Shown here: positions 9,918 through 18,983 of the stretch, piece after piece
Position numbering within the stretch: position 1 is the stretch's first letter
How the letters are laid out: the number at the start of each line of letters is the position of its first letter
Origin: Amoeboaphelidium occidentale
Taxonomy: Eukaryota > Aphelidiomycota > Aphelidea
Assembly (NCBI GenBank): GCA_023515795.1
Contig: JALGPX010000032.1
Coordinates: 32,467 to 88,291 of the forward strand
Direction of reading: 5' to 3'
DNA length: 55,825 bases
Notes under the pieces: model-generated
The model's database searches: none
The model's input: the letters and a program-made list of their open reading frames with translations, nothing else
Told to the model about the DNA's origin: nothing
Position numbers and translations under genes: made by a program

Positions 9918-10598
9918 TTACTGAGCTTCAATCTTTAAATTGTAGATTCTCAAAGTGTAGGTCTTGTCCAAGTGTGCATTCGGAACAGCGCCTGCCCACT
10001 TCACTAAATTAGGATCATCTGTTGGTTTCACAGCCCAGAAGGAGACTAAAATTTAAAGCTCTTCAAGTATTAGCTTACAGTAGATTTTCAATGGGTTCAT
10101 GGGTCTGCTGAATTTGATATCACGAACCTTCTTGCCGTTGATAAACATCTGAGCGCCACTGCGAACATCAAATTTGATCACATAATTTGACTGTATTGTA
10201 TGATCATGTCTGTGGAATTTTTCTTGCGCAAGAGACCACTGACCATCAATGAAATAATTTGTTTGAACTTTAGAATGTCCATTGCGACCCATAAACTCAA
10301 GGTCAATTTCATCTTGGTTCGGAGGGTCGTGATCACTGAGATAGAAACATGAAACCAGCCCTGGCAGAAACGCCCCAGAAGCAATAGTAGCTCTAATAGT
10401 TCCTCTTGAATAAGCCTGTCTGGTTGAAATACGGCTGCCCTGCGGATCAAGATCTTTGCCATTGTTGGACATCTTCAAGAGAATGTCGAAACGATTCTTT
10501 GCATACAAGCGCACTAGATGCGGATTGTAAGCAACATCCCATGACTGGCAGAAGGACAAAAACGGAAGCAAAACTAGTACAGCTAAAGCGAAATTCAT
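9918..10598 (-). CDS. Secreted glycoside hydrolase family 16 protein (glucanase/transglycosidase)
   Basis: Acts on beta-glucan or glucan-chitin links in the cell wall. It is 215 residues in two exons, with a 33-nt intron at 10046..10078. A signal peptide covers about residues 1-18 (MNFALAVLVLLPFLSFCQS). The GH16 catalytic signature ExDxE is present in DEIDLEFMG (nucleophile and acid/base Glu flanking Asp). Other family marks are SRISTRQAYSRGTIRA and TNYFIDGQW, and the C-terminal strand NPLKIYFSFWAV is completed by exon 2. It is short for GH16, with no carbohydrate-binding module and no GPI signal, so it is a minimal secreted enzyme. The Crh-type and glucanase subfamilies cannot be told apart here. 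Confidence 0.88.
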
Positions 10599-10860
10599 TT
10601 ACGGCAAAAACATGACTTGAAACTGTTGAAATTGCGACATGCGTCTGTGTTTGTAGGCCCAAACAGGAAAGCTTTCTGGACGCAACCAGCTCCCCGGATT
10701 CCACGTTGAAAATTGCCGCTTATTTCGGAAATAGGAACATTTTACTGTGTTTCATTTTGTTGTCTCGACTCAACCGCTTGTACCTATTTTTGCCATCATG
10801 TGCTATTTTTAGAACCTAGCGATAATTTAAATGTTCCCTGAATAATAGTATTTTCTTATA
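10599..10860. promoter_or_regulatory. Shared upstream region of GH16 and zinc-finger genes
   Basis: A 262-bp divergent intergenic region. It holds no credible ORF or RNA gene. The half next to 10861 is AT-rich (ATAATTTAAATG and a TTTTCTTATA just before the ATG). No clear TATAAA box. Confidence 0.4.
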
Positions 10861-11364
10861 ATGTCAAACTGCTTCCGTACATCATCAAGCGCTAACAAGT
10901 TCGTTGGTATCTCGAGAACTCCAACGCTGGATGAAGAGCTACATGCTAATTTCACTGCTAAGAACCGCTTGAAACAAGTATCAAAGACTCAGTCTCAAGT
11001 GCGATTTTTCAGAAACGATCCTCTAGCGGCATCATATATTAAATCTGCTCTCATGCGAAGTCAGTATGCTGGAATGAGAAATGTTGCGATCACTCCAACA
11101 AGCCAAGCTTTACAGAAATCAAAAACCAGAGATGAAGAACTGACAGACAAGTATTTGATCATTCTATCAGACGACGAGAGTGATGAAGGATCTGAAGATT
11201 CTGATGGTAAAACTGCTATTGATGATCCTGCGCTCAAATGCCAATGGTGCTCGTTACAACTGAGCACAAACAAAAATCTTAGATTTCACTTAAAACAGAG
11301 ACTAGCAAAAGGCCAATGTCCACCCTTGCGTAAATCCAAGAGAAGACTTTCATCAATAGAATAA
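10861..11364 (+). CDS. Small acidic-tail zinc-finger-like protein with possible SUMO-interacting motif
   Basis: A 167-residue intronless protein that I do not recognise. The N-terminal 90 residues are basic and Ser/Thr/Gln-rich. Residues about 98-115 read YLIILSDDESDEGSEDSD, a hydrophobic IIL core followed by an acidic/Ser run, which is the classic form of a SUMO-interacting motif. Residues about 127-155 hold CQWC, then His, then Cys (C-x2-C-x12-H-x9-C), a C2HC-like zinc finger, in a basic context (RKSKRR). The mix suggests a nuclear protein, possibly tied to SUMO-dependent DNA or chromatin work. The MIC60 gene starts 37 bp downstream on the same strand. Confidence 0.65.
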   Translation: MSNCFRTSSSANKFVGISRTPTLDEELHANFTAKNRLKQVSKTQSQVRFFRNDPLAASYIKSALMRSQYAGMRNVAITPTSQALQKSKTRDEELTDKYLIILSDDESDEGSEDSDGKTAIDDPALKCQWCSLQLSTNKNLRFHLKQRLAKGQCPPLRKSKRRLSSIE

Positions 11365-11401
11365 GTCCTGAATAGTTAAGCGTGACAAGTTTGTCTTTAC
11401 G

Positions 11402-12919
11402 ATGATTTACGCTGGAAAGTTTGTGAAAAGAATTGGAGTACCCAAAAGTTCCAAATTCCCCAGCAACTTCTTCCAGTTAAGAGGCAATTCAACCCAGGGC
11501 CCACCAAAAGCTTCTGGTGGTGGTGGTTTTAGAGTGCTTCCGTTCCTATTCCAAGTCTCCGTTATTTCTGCGTCGGCGTTGGCAGGTGCAGCCATTTACA
11601 CATTTGAAAGCGATGACTTAAGAAGAGAATTAATGACGAAATATCCCGAATATAAACCTGCTATTGAAGAGTATCATCAGGAATACAGAAAGCTCAAATT
11701 GGTTCTGAGGGAAAAGCTTGGGCTTGGCGAAAGCGGTTTGGGCAATACTGTCGTCGTAACTCCCGTAGAGAAAGCGCAGAAGCAGCCAGAGAAGCCAAAG
11801 TTGCCTTTAAAAGAATTCAAGTCGCACGCTGAAGTTACGGCGTTCTTAAATGAACTTCTTGGAAGGCTTTTGGAGATATCAAAAGAAGACAAGTACGAAA
11901 AGAGCTCTACAGAGGTCAGGGCCATCCTGGAGTATATGCAGGCGCATGTCGCTCAATTCAAGAAGCATTTCGAAGCAAAGGAGAAAGATTATGTGGCTAA
12001 ATTGAGTGCTTCATCAAAGGACTTCAAAGAGAAGATCGAGAAAGAGACTGCCAGTTTAATCGCGCAAGCAGAAAAGGACACAGAAGCCAAGTTAAAGGAA
12101 AAGTTTGACGCAGAAAGAACTTTGATGATGGAAAACTTTGAGAACAAATTGAAAGAGACTTTGTCTGAAAAGGAATCGCAGCTTAAGGCAGAATATGAAA
12201 AGGCAAAAGAACAATACGAGTCAGAAGTCAGAAAGAGATTACAACGAGAGGCCAAGATTGCTATTGACAAAGAAAGAGCAGGAAGACTCGCAAAGCTAGA
12301 TACATTAGCTTTACAGCTCAAGAGATTGCAGATTGCCTCGGATTTACGTGGAGACTATTTGAATGCTTTCAAGCAGATTAATGATTTATGGTCTGCATAT
12401 TTTAAACTTGAAGGGATTCTTTCACAATCGGAATCTAGACCTCTCTCTGAAGGATGGAATATAATGGCAGCTAAAGGAAAGGGTCACAAGTTGGTTAAAG
12501 CTGCCCTAGTCTCAGTTGATCCAAAAATTGTTGAGAAGGGCGTAAAACCTCTTGAACAGCTACAGTTTTCATTCCATCCTCTAAGAGAAAGCATTAGAAG
12601 TGTAGCTCTAGTGCCAGAAGATGGCGGATTACTGGCTATTGCGTTATCAAAAGTATTATCCTATTTTACATTCCGTAAACACGGCTTAGTCGATGGTCAT
12701 GATGTTGAGTCTATTTTGTCTCGAGCAGAATATTATTTGTGTGTAGAACAGGATGTGTTGAATGCTGCAAAAGAATTAAACCAATTGAAGGGATGGTCGA
12801 AGAAAATCGCTTCAGACTGGTTGAAGGATGCACGTGATTATCTTGAAGTACATCAAGCAGTATCAGTCATACATACCCATTTGGCACTATTGAGTTTGAA
12901 TGTGTTGCCATTAGCATAA
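11402..12919 (+). CDS. MIC60: MICOS complex subunit MIC60 (mitofilin)
   Basis: Core organiser of mitochondrial crista junctions in the inner membrane. It is 505 residues with no intron. The presequence covers about residues 1-30 (MIYAGKFVKRIGVPKSS). One membrane segment lies at about 47-67 (FLFQVSVISASALAGAAIY). A long Lys/Glu coiled coil runs from about 145 to 310. The conserved mitofilin C-terminal domain covers about 330-505, including DARDYLEVHQAVSVIHTHLALL near the end, the strongest family match. Length is close to yeast Mic60 (540). Its stop codon is only 5 bp from the stop of the convergent PEX1 gene, so the two mRNAs must overlap. Confidence 0.95.
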   Translation: MIYAGKFVKRIGVPKSSKFPSNFFQLRGNSTQGPPKASGGGGFRVLPFLFQVSVISASALAGAAIYTFESDDLRRELMTKYPEYKPAIEEYHQEYRKLKLVLREKLGLGESGLGNTVVVTPVEKAQKQPEKPKLPLKEFKSHAEVTAFLNELLGRLLEISKEDKYEKSSTEVRAILEYMQAHVAQFKKHFEAKEKDYVAKLSASSKDFKEKIEKETASLIAQAEKDTEAKLKEKFDAERTLMMENFENKLKETLSEKESQLKAEYEKAKEQYESEVRKRLQREAKIAIDKERAGRLAKLDTLALQLKRLQIASDLRGDYLNAFKQINDLWSAYFKLEGILSQSESRPLSEGWNIMAAKGKGHKLVKAALVSVDPKIVEKGVKPLEQLQFSFHPLRESIRSVALVPEDGGLLAIALSKVLSYFTFRKHGLVDGHDVESILSRAEYYLCVEQDVLNAAKELNQLKGWSKKIASDWLKDARDYLEVHQAVSVIHTHLALLSLNVLPLA

Positions 12920-12924
12920 ATATT

Positions 12925-15726
12925 TTAGGCGAAAGTAGTTTTTTCTGTCTTGTTTTCTTTTCTTCCTTCTTGGAACAACTGAAATTTCTTATCGAATGTG
13001 GCTATTTCTTTAGACGAGAATGTAGCCCTACTTTCTTTCAATGCTTCTTCCATAAGGCACCATGTCAAAACTGATTTCTTGTCTTTCATATCCTCCTGCT
13101 CAATCGATTCTTCTGTGAGTAACAATGTTCGAAGTTCTTCAGATAACTCGTTGTCTAAATCGCCATTCAATACAACAACTTCGTTTAGAAAGGCCCCTTT
13201 TCCTGTGTTGCCAAAATTTGCGCTTGACTCTTCCTTATGATCTTTCTGAACTTCTTTTTGCATGATCAGTTCAGCGTTCGCAAAGAAGACTGATATGTCC
13301 GCCGGAGTCCATCCATCAGTTTGTTCACATAGCTTTTCTGTGATATCTTCATTAATTTCTCCGAATATATTGGACATGTATTTGAGAATGATATCTTTTC
13401 GTTCTTCAAAGCTTGGAACGGTACAGTAAACATGTTGATCAAGTCTACCTGGTCGCAACAAAGCCGGATCGATCTTTTCAGGGTGAGTTGTAGTAGCAAT
13501 TACGTAAATGTTTTCAAGTTCTGAAGCTCCATCTAATTCTGTGAGCAACTGGTTTACTATTCGATCGGTTAAACCAGCACTGTCTTCGCCTCTGCGCAAC
13601 GCAACAGAATCAAACTCATCAAATAGAATAAGTGCTGGCTTCATAGATCGAGCTTCTTCAAATATTTTCCTTACAGCTGACTCGCTTTCTCCGATGTACT
13701 TGTTCATTATTTCTGGTCCTTGCACAACAATGAGTTTAAGATTTGCTTCAGCAGCTATTGCTTTGGCTAGAAATGTCTTGCCACATCCAGGCATTCCATA
13801 AAGCAATATTCCTTGTTTTGATGGAAGGCGACTTTGCCTGTATAGTTCTGAATACTTCACAGGCCACTCGATGGCTTTCCTCGCTAGCTCTTTTGCGACA
13901 AACATCCCGCCAACTTCAGACCATTTGACTTGAGCCTGCTCAAGCTTTGTTCCAGAGACATGCGAAGGAGAAAACGATTCCAGTGATCGCAAAACATTTT
14001 CAGTAGAATGTTCACTGGATTTTGATTCAAGCATAGTTTTTGTTAACAGCTTTTGGAAATCACCAACATTAAATCCCTCCGTTAACTTGAAAAGTTTAGT
14101 GAAATTTTCAATTTCCTCTTCTAGATCAAGTACAAAACTCTTCAATAAATCTGCCCGCTTGGAAACAGTTAATGGTTGAATCTGAAACTTTGCCAACACT
14201 CCGTGCTCACTAAGAATGCTAGAATCCACATCGACAAGAGAAGCGGTTGCGCAGAGGATTATGATATTATGATGAATTTTTAGACTTTCGGCTAATTTTT
14301 CAGATACTGCTGTGAAGGTAGGATTTTCCGGTTTCAGCACTGGAAATATATTGTCCAGATCGTCGATAACAAGTAAGGATTTTCCTTTATGTAACAATAG
14401 ATCAGAGAGCATTATGTCAAAGTTGTCGCCCTTCACGAGTGGGTATCCTAGACGTCTTACAACATAACCGCCATTTCGTAGTTTAAGAATGGCATTATTC
14501 AGAATCGTAGATTTCCCAGATCTTCTTGCTCCTGTGATAGCGACCATTCCTCCATTGTTACATTCAATATTCAATTGCATAAAGTCAACTATTCTGTCCA
14601 CTAGATCATTATGAATCGACAAGGTTACGTCGTCAATAATATCATCAAAACAGGATGGGAATTCATTGTAATCTTTCCATTTTAGCGAAGCATGCTGCAA
14701 ATTCTTCATGAAGCAAAATTCGAGGCCTTTAAAATCAAACTTGATCAAAGCGTTTCCGGGAAACCTGATGGTTGTTCCAGTATTTACAATTAAGCCACTA
14801 TCAGCCCCTTTTATAAACAGCCGTAAACGCTGTAAAGCCTGCTTCTCAGATAGATTAGATGAAACTTCCACTGTGTCTACGGGAATTCCAGCGTTATCAA
14901 TATTTTGGACTTTGACTGAAACAATTTCGTTAACTATCAGAGCCATAGTGTCGAAAACATGTTGAGGCAATTTAATAAAATCCTCCGGAACATTCCCATC
15001 GTATTTAAAGCGCATAACCATTTTTTCGGAGCCCATTCGGCCATACTTGCAGATGCGTGAAACCAAATATTCACAATTCTCGTTCAAATTAAGATTCCCT
15101 GTGAAATAATCCTCGAATTGGCCTGCATTGTCAAGCAATTTACAACGTACCAAAGCTTCTGTAAGAAAGACATGTCGCGCTTCTCTTTTTCTTGGCACTA
15201 CCGCTATTTCGCAGTCTTGACCAATAAAGTAACAATTAGAATCATAACGATCTCCTTCCACTTTATCGACACGTAGTCGAATGTCCCACTGATTAAACAA
15301 AGATATCAGAATAGGCTGCCCAGGGCACACTACCGCAACTTGATCTAAGAAAGCGGAATCTTCCAGGACAGCTGGAAACTGTTCAATAACTTCCCAATCG
15401 TTTGCAGTCAAAGGATCCACATAAACACACCGGGCGCTTGGCACCTCTTCGATAAGCTGGATGAAAACTTCCTCGACGTCATCGTGAATGCCTAACAGAG
15501 CTGCAAACGCTGAGTCCATGGTGATAGCATTGTCGTGATAGCTTCTGCTCTTCGCTGGCACCATCGATGTTACCACCTTTCCGGAACCGTAATCTATATC
15601 CAAAGCTGTTCGCTTGAAATTTATTCTTGCCAGGCCAAATTGCTGGCATAAGTCCCTTGCATTAACTTCCACGTGAGTATGTTTTAAATGTTGGATTACG
15701 AGTTTCACAGGAATCGACAACACCAT
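12925..15726 (-). CDS. PEX1: PEX1, peroxisomal AAA ATPase
   Basis: With PEX6 it pulls ubiquitylated PEX5 out of the peroxisomal membrane. It is 933 residues from the Met at 15726. The N-terminal domain matches PEX1 (CVYVDPLTANDWEVIEQF, then FLDQVAVVCPGQP). D1 is degenerate-looking but keeps GARRSGKST and LLVIDDLDN. D2 is a full AAA module: WSEVGG, Walker A GMPGCGKT, Walker B LILFDEFDS, and the arginine-finger/SRH region DPALLRPGRLDQ. An upstream in-frame Met at 15795 (MLLNAQRQF) would overlap the chitin synthase stop (15786) by 10 bp. I prefer 15726, but PEX1 N-termini vary, so the longer form is possible. No introns. A mature peroxisome import system is implied. Confidence 0.92.
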   Translation of the reverse strand: MVLSIPVKLVIQHLKHTHVEVNARDLCQQFGLARINFKRTALDIDYGSGKVVTSMVPAKSRSYHDNAITMDSAFAALLGIHDDVEEVFIQLIEEVPSARCVYVDPLTANDWEVIEQFPAVLEDSAFLDQVAVVCPGQPILISLFNQWDIRLRVDKVEGDRYDSNCYFIGQDCEIAVVPRKREARHVFLTEALVRCKLLDNAGQFEDYFTGNLNLNENCEYLVSRICKYGRMGSEKMVMRFKYDGNVPEDFIKLPQHVFDTMALIVNEIVSVKVQNIDNAGIPVDTVEVSSNLSEKQALQRLRLFIKGADSGLIVNTGTTIRFPGNALIKFDFKGLEFCFMKNLQHASLKWKDYNEFPSCFDDIIDDVTLSIHNDLVDRIVDFMQLNIECNNGGMVAITGARRSGKSTILNNAILKLRNGGYVVRRLGYPLVKGDNFDIMLSDLLLHKGKSLLVIDDLDNIFPVLKPENPTFTAVSEKLAESLKIHHNIIILCATASLVDVDSSILSEHGVLAKFQIQPLTVSKRADLLKSFVLDLEEEIENFTKLFKLTEGFNVGDFQKLLTKTMLESKSSEHSTENVLRSLESFSPSHVSGTKLEQAQVKWSEVGGMFVAKELARKAIEWPVKYSELYRQSRLPSKQGILLYGMPGCGKTFLAKAIAAEANLKLIVVQGPEIMNKYIGESESAVRKIFEEARSMKPALILFDEFDSVALRRGEDSAGLTDRIVNQLLTELDGASELENIYVIATTTHPEKIDPALLRPGRLDQHVYCTVPSFEERKDIILKYMSNIFGEINEDITEKLCEQTDGWTPADISVFFANAELIMQKEVQKDHKEESSANFGNTGKGAFLNEVVVLNGDLDNELSEELRTLLLTEESIEQEDMKDKKSVLTWCLMEEALKESRATFSSKEIATFDKKFQLFQEGRKENKTEKTTFA

Positions 15727-15785
15727 TGATATAAGAGAAAAGAATAGTTTATTCGAGAAGTAAGAGTGAAACTGCCTTTGTGCAT

Positions 15786-18461
15786 TTAACAGCATCTGCA
15801 AGTTCCGTAATAGGTTGCCCAATGCTGTATCAAGTACACGGTTGACAAAATGAACTTGAATGCTGTGATACCCAAGTATGAGAAGAATAAGACGGCCAAT
15901 ATTGGGTTGGAGTTAGAACCGTCTGGCCCAGAAATGGCAGCCGTGAACGTTGGGTGCGTCAAAACAACTATGACCAATGCATTGCAAACAATCCAGAACA
16001 GCACCAAACGTGTTCTGAATGTTTTAAAGTAATCTTCTGCTTTGGTCTTTGGATCGACTGCGCTCTTTTCTTCTGGTGGCCTTTGTTTGAGCGTGGTAAG
16101 CCATTGATCATAGTCTGAGTTCAATGAATGCTTGTCCTTGTTGTTCATGAATGGCAATTCAACATCGACAGTGTCTTTTCCACCGCCAGAAGCGTTGACT
16201 GAACCCAAACTTTGAGCCTTTGAATCACCTTTCGTTCCCCAAGAAACGTCTTGAACGTTGCAAAATGCGTAAATTGGAAGAATGTTGATAAATGCCGGCA
16301 ACAACAAAGTATACTGGGCAAAACAAGTAATCATATGCCATGGATCCATGTGCATGATAGAAATCAAAACAAAGAAACCGCAAGTACCCAGAATTGTGAT
16401 GAAAATATCACGGAACGCAGGCAATGTCACAAAAGATTCTGCTCCTGTAAATGTACCCGCATTCGCAGACACAGTAAAGAAGATCATCCAAATAGACATG
16501 AATATCATCAGCATCATGATTATCGAAAACAAGAAGAAGCTGAACACAAATATTCCCTTTGATCCTTGTGGCCTATTACCAAGAGAAACGACAAACAACA
16601 TCACAATTACAAAAATGTATAATTGTCTGAATACCTGGAATACCCAATTGCTGACTTCTGAGCCAAAAGGAGGCTGAACAGTCATTACAGTTTGAGACAT
16701 GTAGTAGAAAGTAAGATAGAACAAAGCTAAACCGAACCAAGTAAAGAACATCATGATACTGTTGTAAATCAACTCAACTTGGAACCACAGCTTTTGCAGA
16801 ATGGAGTGATCAGTTCCCCAAATTCTGTACCAATGTGACATAGCGTATGTAGCAGCAAAGAAGGAACCGTTCAACCATCTTCTTCTCTGACTGATGAATT
16901 CAGCAATGTTTTCAGGAACATCGGTTTCTGCTTGAGCTGCTTTGACGTACTTCAAAACCCAGTTTGCGTTCTTCTTCGCAACAAGTTCAAAACACAAAAT
17001 TCTGTCTTCGGCCAAATACATGTTTGCCTTGAAAGCTTTTGCTGAACCATCGTGGATCTTTTCACCTTCAAAGTATGAAGCCAAAGGACCTACGCCAGGA
17101 GAAGAGTTAACCAACGCAGCAAAACGGTAAGCTGAGAAAGCGCCAGGCAAAACACTGATGAAACCAAACACAGATTCAACAGGCTTATCCAGAATGTTGG
17201 ACATTTTGTACTCAAAATTTTGGGCTGCAACAAGAGGGTTTGCGATTTTATGACAACCTCTACCCAAATCAGCATAGATCTCACCACAAGCACCACCAAC
17301 AGAAGGATCAGTATCAAAAGTTTTCCAAAGTTGATAAATGGATTGCGATGTTGGTTTAGTACCAACGTCCACCAAAACAACAACGTTTGGTCTGAGAACA
17401 GGAGCAAAAGCATTCAAAGCCCAACGATGAGAATTCAACTTCTTCTTGTTTTGTTCTTTCAAACAGAAGAGAATTTGAACTGGAACGTAACCTTTTTCAG
17501 CTCCACGAATATTCATGTCTGCATCAACACAGACTTGTGTAGTATACTCAAATAAATGAGCTTCAACTTGCTTTCCATTAACTTCACTCTTCATGATACC
17601 TTCTTGGAAAACACCCATAACACCAAGAACTTGAAGAACACGAGGATGTATTTTTGCACGACCATCAGAGACAATGCAAACCACAACCTTTTTCCAGCCG
17701 TCAGGACCCCACACTGAGGAACGTCCACGAGCACACAAGTTGGCAATGTTCTTCATAACAGCAGCCATTGTTCTCGTGAACAAAACATCGTCTTCATTGT
17801 ACATTGTAACAGTAATCATTATTTCAGTTTGGCGACCATACAAAGCTGATCTGAGAGTGTAGTTTTGATACATGAAATCATTAGGATCACAAGTAACTGC
17901 ACTGTATCTAGTCATGCAGACTTCCTCAGTGTCATGATAAGGAACATTAGCAAGCAGCTTATCAGGAACAGGACAGTTCAAGACCAAGTTACCACGAAAC
18001 AACGGAATACGTTGAATAGTCTTGGCTCTCTTCAAATTGACTTGATTATGAGGTTGAGGCATGTGTTGCTGTTGAGGAGGCATATCCTGAAACACGACAC
18101 GAGACTGGGCACCTAATGGAGGTGGAACCTGAGGATACATTTCATAACCTTCTTCTGGAGTATCTCTTATTGAAGGTCCTCTTGTTGCTACGCTATCTTC
18201 AGGAGATTCTCGTCTTAACTGATTTCTTTGGGCATAGTATTCATCTGGCGTGCGCGGTCTTCCATTCTGAACAGAAGTAGACAAACTTATATCGTCTCTT
18301 GAACGATCACTTTCCCTGGACTGATTTGACATTCCGCGTGGACGCTGCAACTGAGCGTGTTGGCGAGATGTCACAATGCGAGCAGGTCTTTGCTGATACT
18401 GATGCTGCTCATCTTCATCCTCGTGAGGCAGTGGAGGAACATTTCGATTTAGGTTGTTCAT
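15786..18461 (-). CDS. Chitin synthase, division 1 (class I-III type)
   Basis: Polymerises GlcNAc from UDP-GlcNAc and extrudes chitin across the plasma membrane. It is 891 residues with no intron. The N-terminal 150 residues are Gln/Arg/Pro-rich and disordered. The catalytic region starts near residue 160 and includes [32 protein letters not shown] (EDR, about 485) and the QRRRW product-binding motif (about 525-529). Multiple membrane spans follow from about 560 to the end, with a cytosolic loop carrying the [16 protein letters not shown] segment. No myosin motor and no cytochrome-b5-like domain, so it is not class V/VII. The next gene downstream (PEX1) begins within 60 bp of its stop. An acceptor-like TATAG directly abuts the ATG, so a 5'-leader intron is possible. 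Confidence 0.95.
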   Translation of the reverse strand: MNNLNRNVPPLPHEDEDEQHQYQQRPARIVTSRQHAQLQRPRGMSNQSRESDRSRDDISLSTSVQNGRPRTPDEYYAQRNQLRRESPEDSVATRGPSIRDTPEEGYEMYPQVPPPLGAQSRVVFQDMPPQQQHMPQPHNQVNLKRAKTIQRIPLFRGNLVLNCPVPDKLLANVPYHDTEEVCMTRYSAVTCDPNDFMYQNYTLRSALYGRQTEIMITVTMYNEDDVLFTRTMAAVMKNIANLCARGRSSVWGPDGWKKVVVCIVSDGRAKIHPRVLQVLGVMGVFQEGIMKSEVNGKQVEAHLFEYTTQVCVDADMNIRGAEKGYVPVQILFCLKEQNKKKLNSHRWALNAFAPVLRPNVVVLVDVGTKPTSQSIYQLWKTFDTDPSVGGACGEIYADLGRGCHKIANPLVAAQNFEYKMSNILDKPVESVFGFISVLPGAFSAYRFAALVNSSPGVGPLASYFEGEKIHDGSAKAFKANMYLAEDRILCFELVAKKNANWVLKYVKAAQAETDVPENIAEFISQRRRWLNGSFFAATYAMSHWYRIWGTDHSILQKLWFQVELIYNSIMMFFTWFGLALFYLTFYYMSQTVMTVQPPFGSEVSNWVFQVFRQLYIFVIVMLFVVSLGNRPQGSKGIFVFSFFLFSIIMMLMIFMSIWMIFFTVSANAGTFTGAESFVTLPAFRDIFITILGTCGFFVLISIMHMDPWHMITCFAQYTLLLPAFINILPIYAFCNVQDVSWGTKGDSKAQSLGSVNASGGGKDTVDVELPFMNNKDKHSLNSDYDQWLTTLKQRPPEEKSAVDPKTKAEDYFKTFRTRLVLFWIVCNALVIVVLTHPTFTAAISGPDGSNSNPILAVLFFSYLGITAFKFILSTVYLIQHWATYYGTCRCC

Positions 18462-18740
18462 CTATAAAACGTTAATTTTGTTCGTCAAGAGAAGGAATTA
18501 GAATCTGAGGATACGCCATGCTGCTGTCAAACGTCTTGGCATTATATCGGATCAGATTGTCTTGGCGCAACAATCCACTGTAGACGCATTTTATAAAGCA
18601 CAGCAACTATCACAGATTCCATTTTACACTTTACCTGCCTAGTTTAACAGAAGAAAAGGTCTTGAAATGTTTCTAATTACACAAAATTGTTGTGCGATTG
18701 GGTTTCACAAACCAAGGCACCCAATCTTGTTAACACAACC
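18462..18740. promoter_or_regulatory. Shared upstream region of chitin synthase and the STMP1-like gene
   Basis: A 279-bp divergent region without a credible gene. It contains TTTTATAAAG at about 18589-18598, which reads as a TATA-like element on both strands, and a CCCAATC near 18719. A 5'-leader intron for the chitin synthase ending at TATAG next to the ATG is conceivable, but the donor is weak. Confidence 0.35.
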
Positions 18741-18934
18741 ATGCGCTTCATAACGGGTTTCATAATTGGTAAGTAGAACAATATACCAGACTGTATTAAC
18801 ACGTAGGCGGTATATGTGGGGTTTACGCGGCTCAGAATTACACCGTGCCAGACGTCAAGAAGTTGGCCGATGACTTGTTCGCGAAGCTAAAAGACTACGA
18901 AAAGTCAGATAAGGACAAGAACAAGAAAAATTAA
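18741..18934 (+). CDS. STMP1-like short mitochondrial membrane microprotein
   Basis: A 51-residue protein in two exons (18741..18768 and 18807..18934) across a 38-nt intron at 18769..18806 (GTAAGT...CACGTAG). The spliced N-terminus MRFITGFIIGGICGVYAAQ has the same layout as animal STMP1 (short start, Gly-rich membrane segment, then 'YxAQNY.(I/V)P'). Here that reads AAQNYTVPDVKKL, followed by a Lys-rich tail ending DKDKNKKN. STMP1-type peptides sit in the inner mitochondrial membrane near respiratory complexes. This identification rests on the conserved AQNY..P signature recalled from the animal family and on clean splicing. It is far too short for routine gene finders. Confidence 0.8.
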
Positions 18935-18983
18935 ATGTAATGTTCTCCGTTGAAGGAAATAAACTTCTTTTTTGTGCCCTAAC

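Noticed and set aside
16251-16677. Plus-strand frames opposite the chitin synthase gene
   Set aside because: They lie antisense to conserved membrane-span codons and have no family look; they reflect codon bias.
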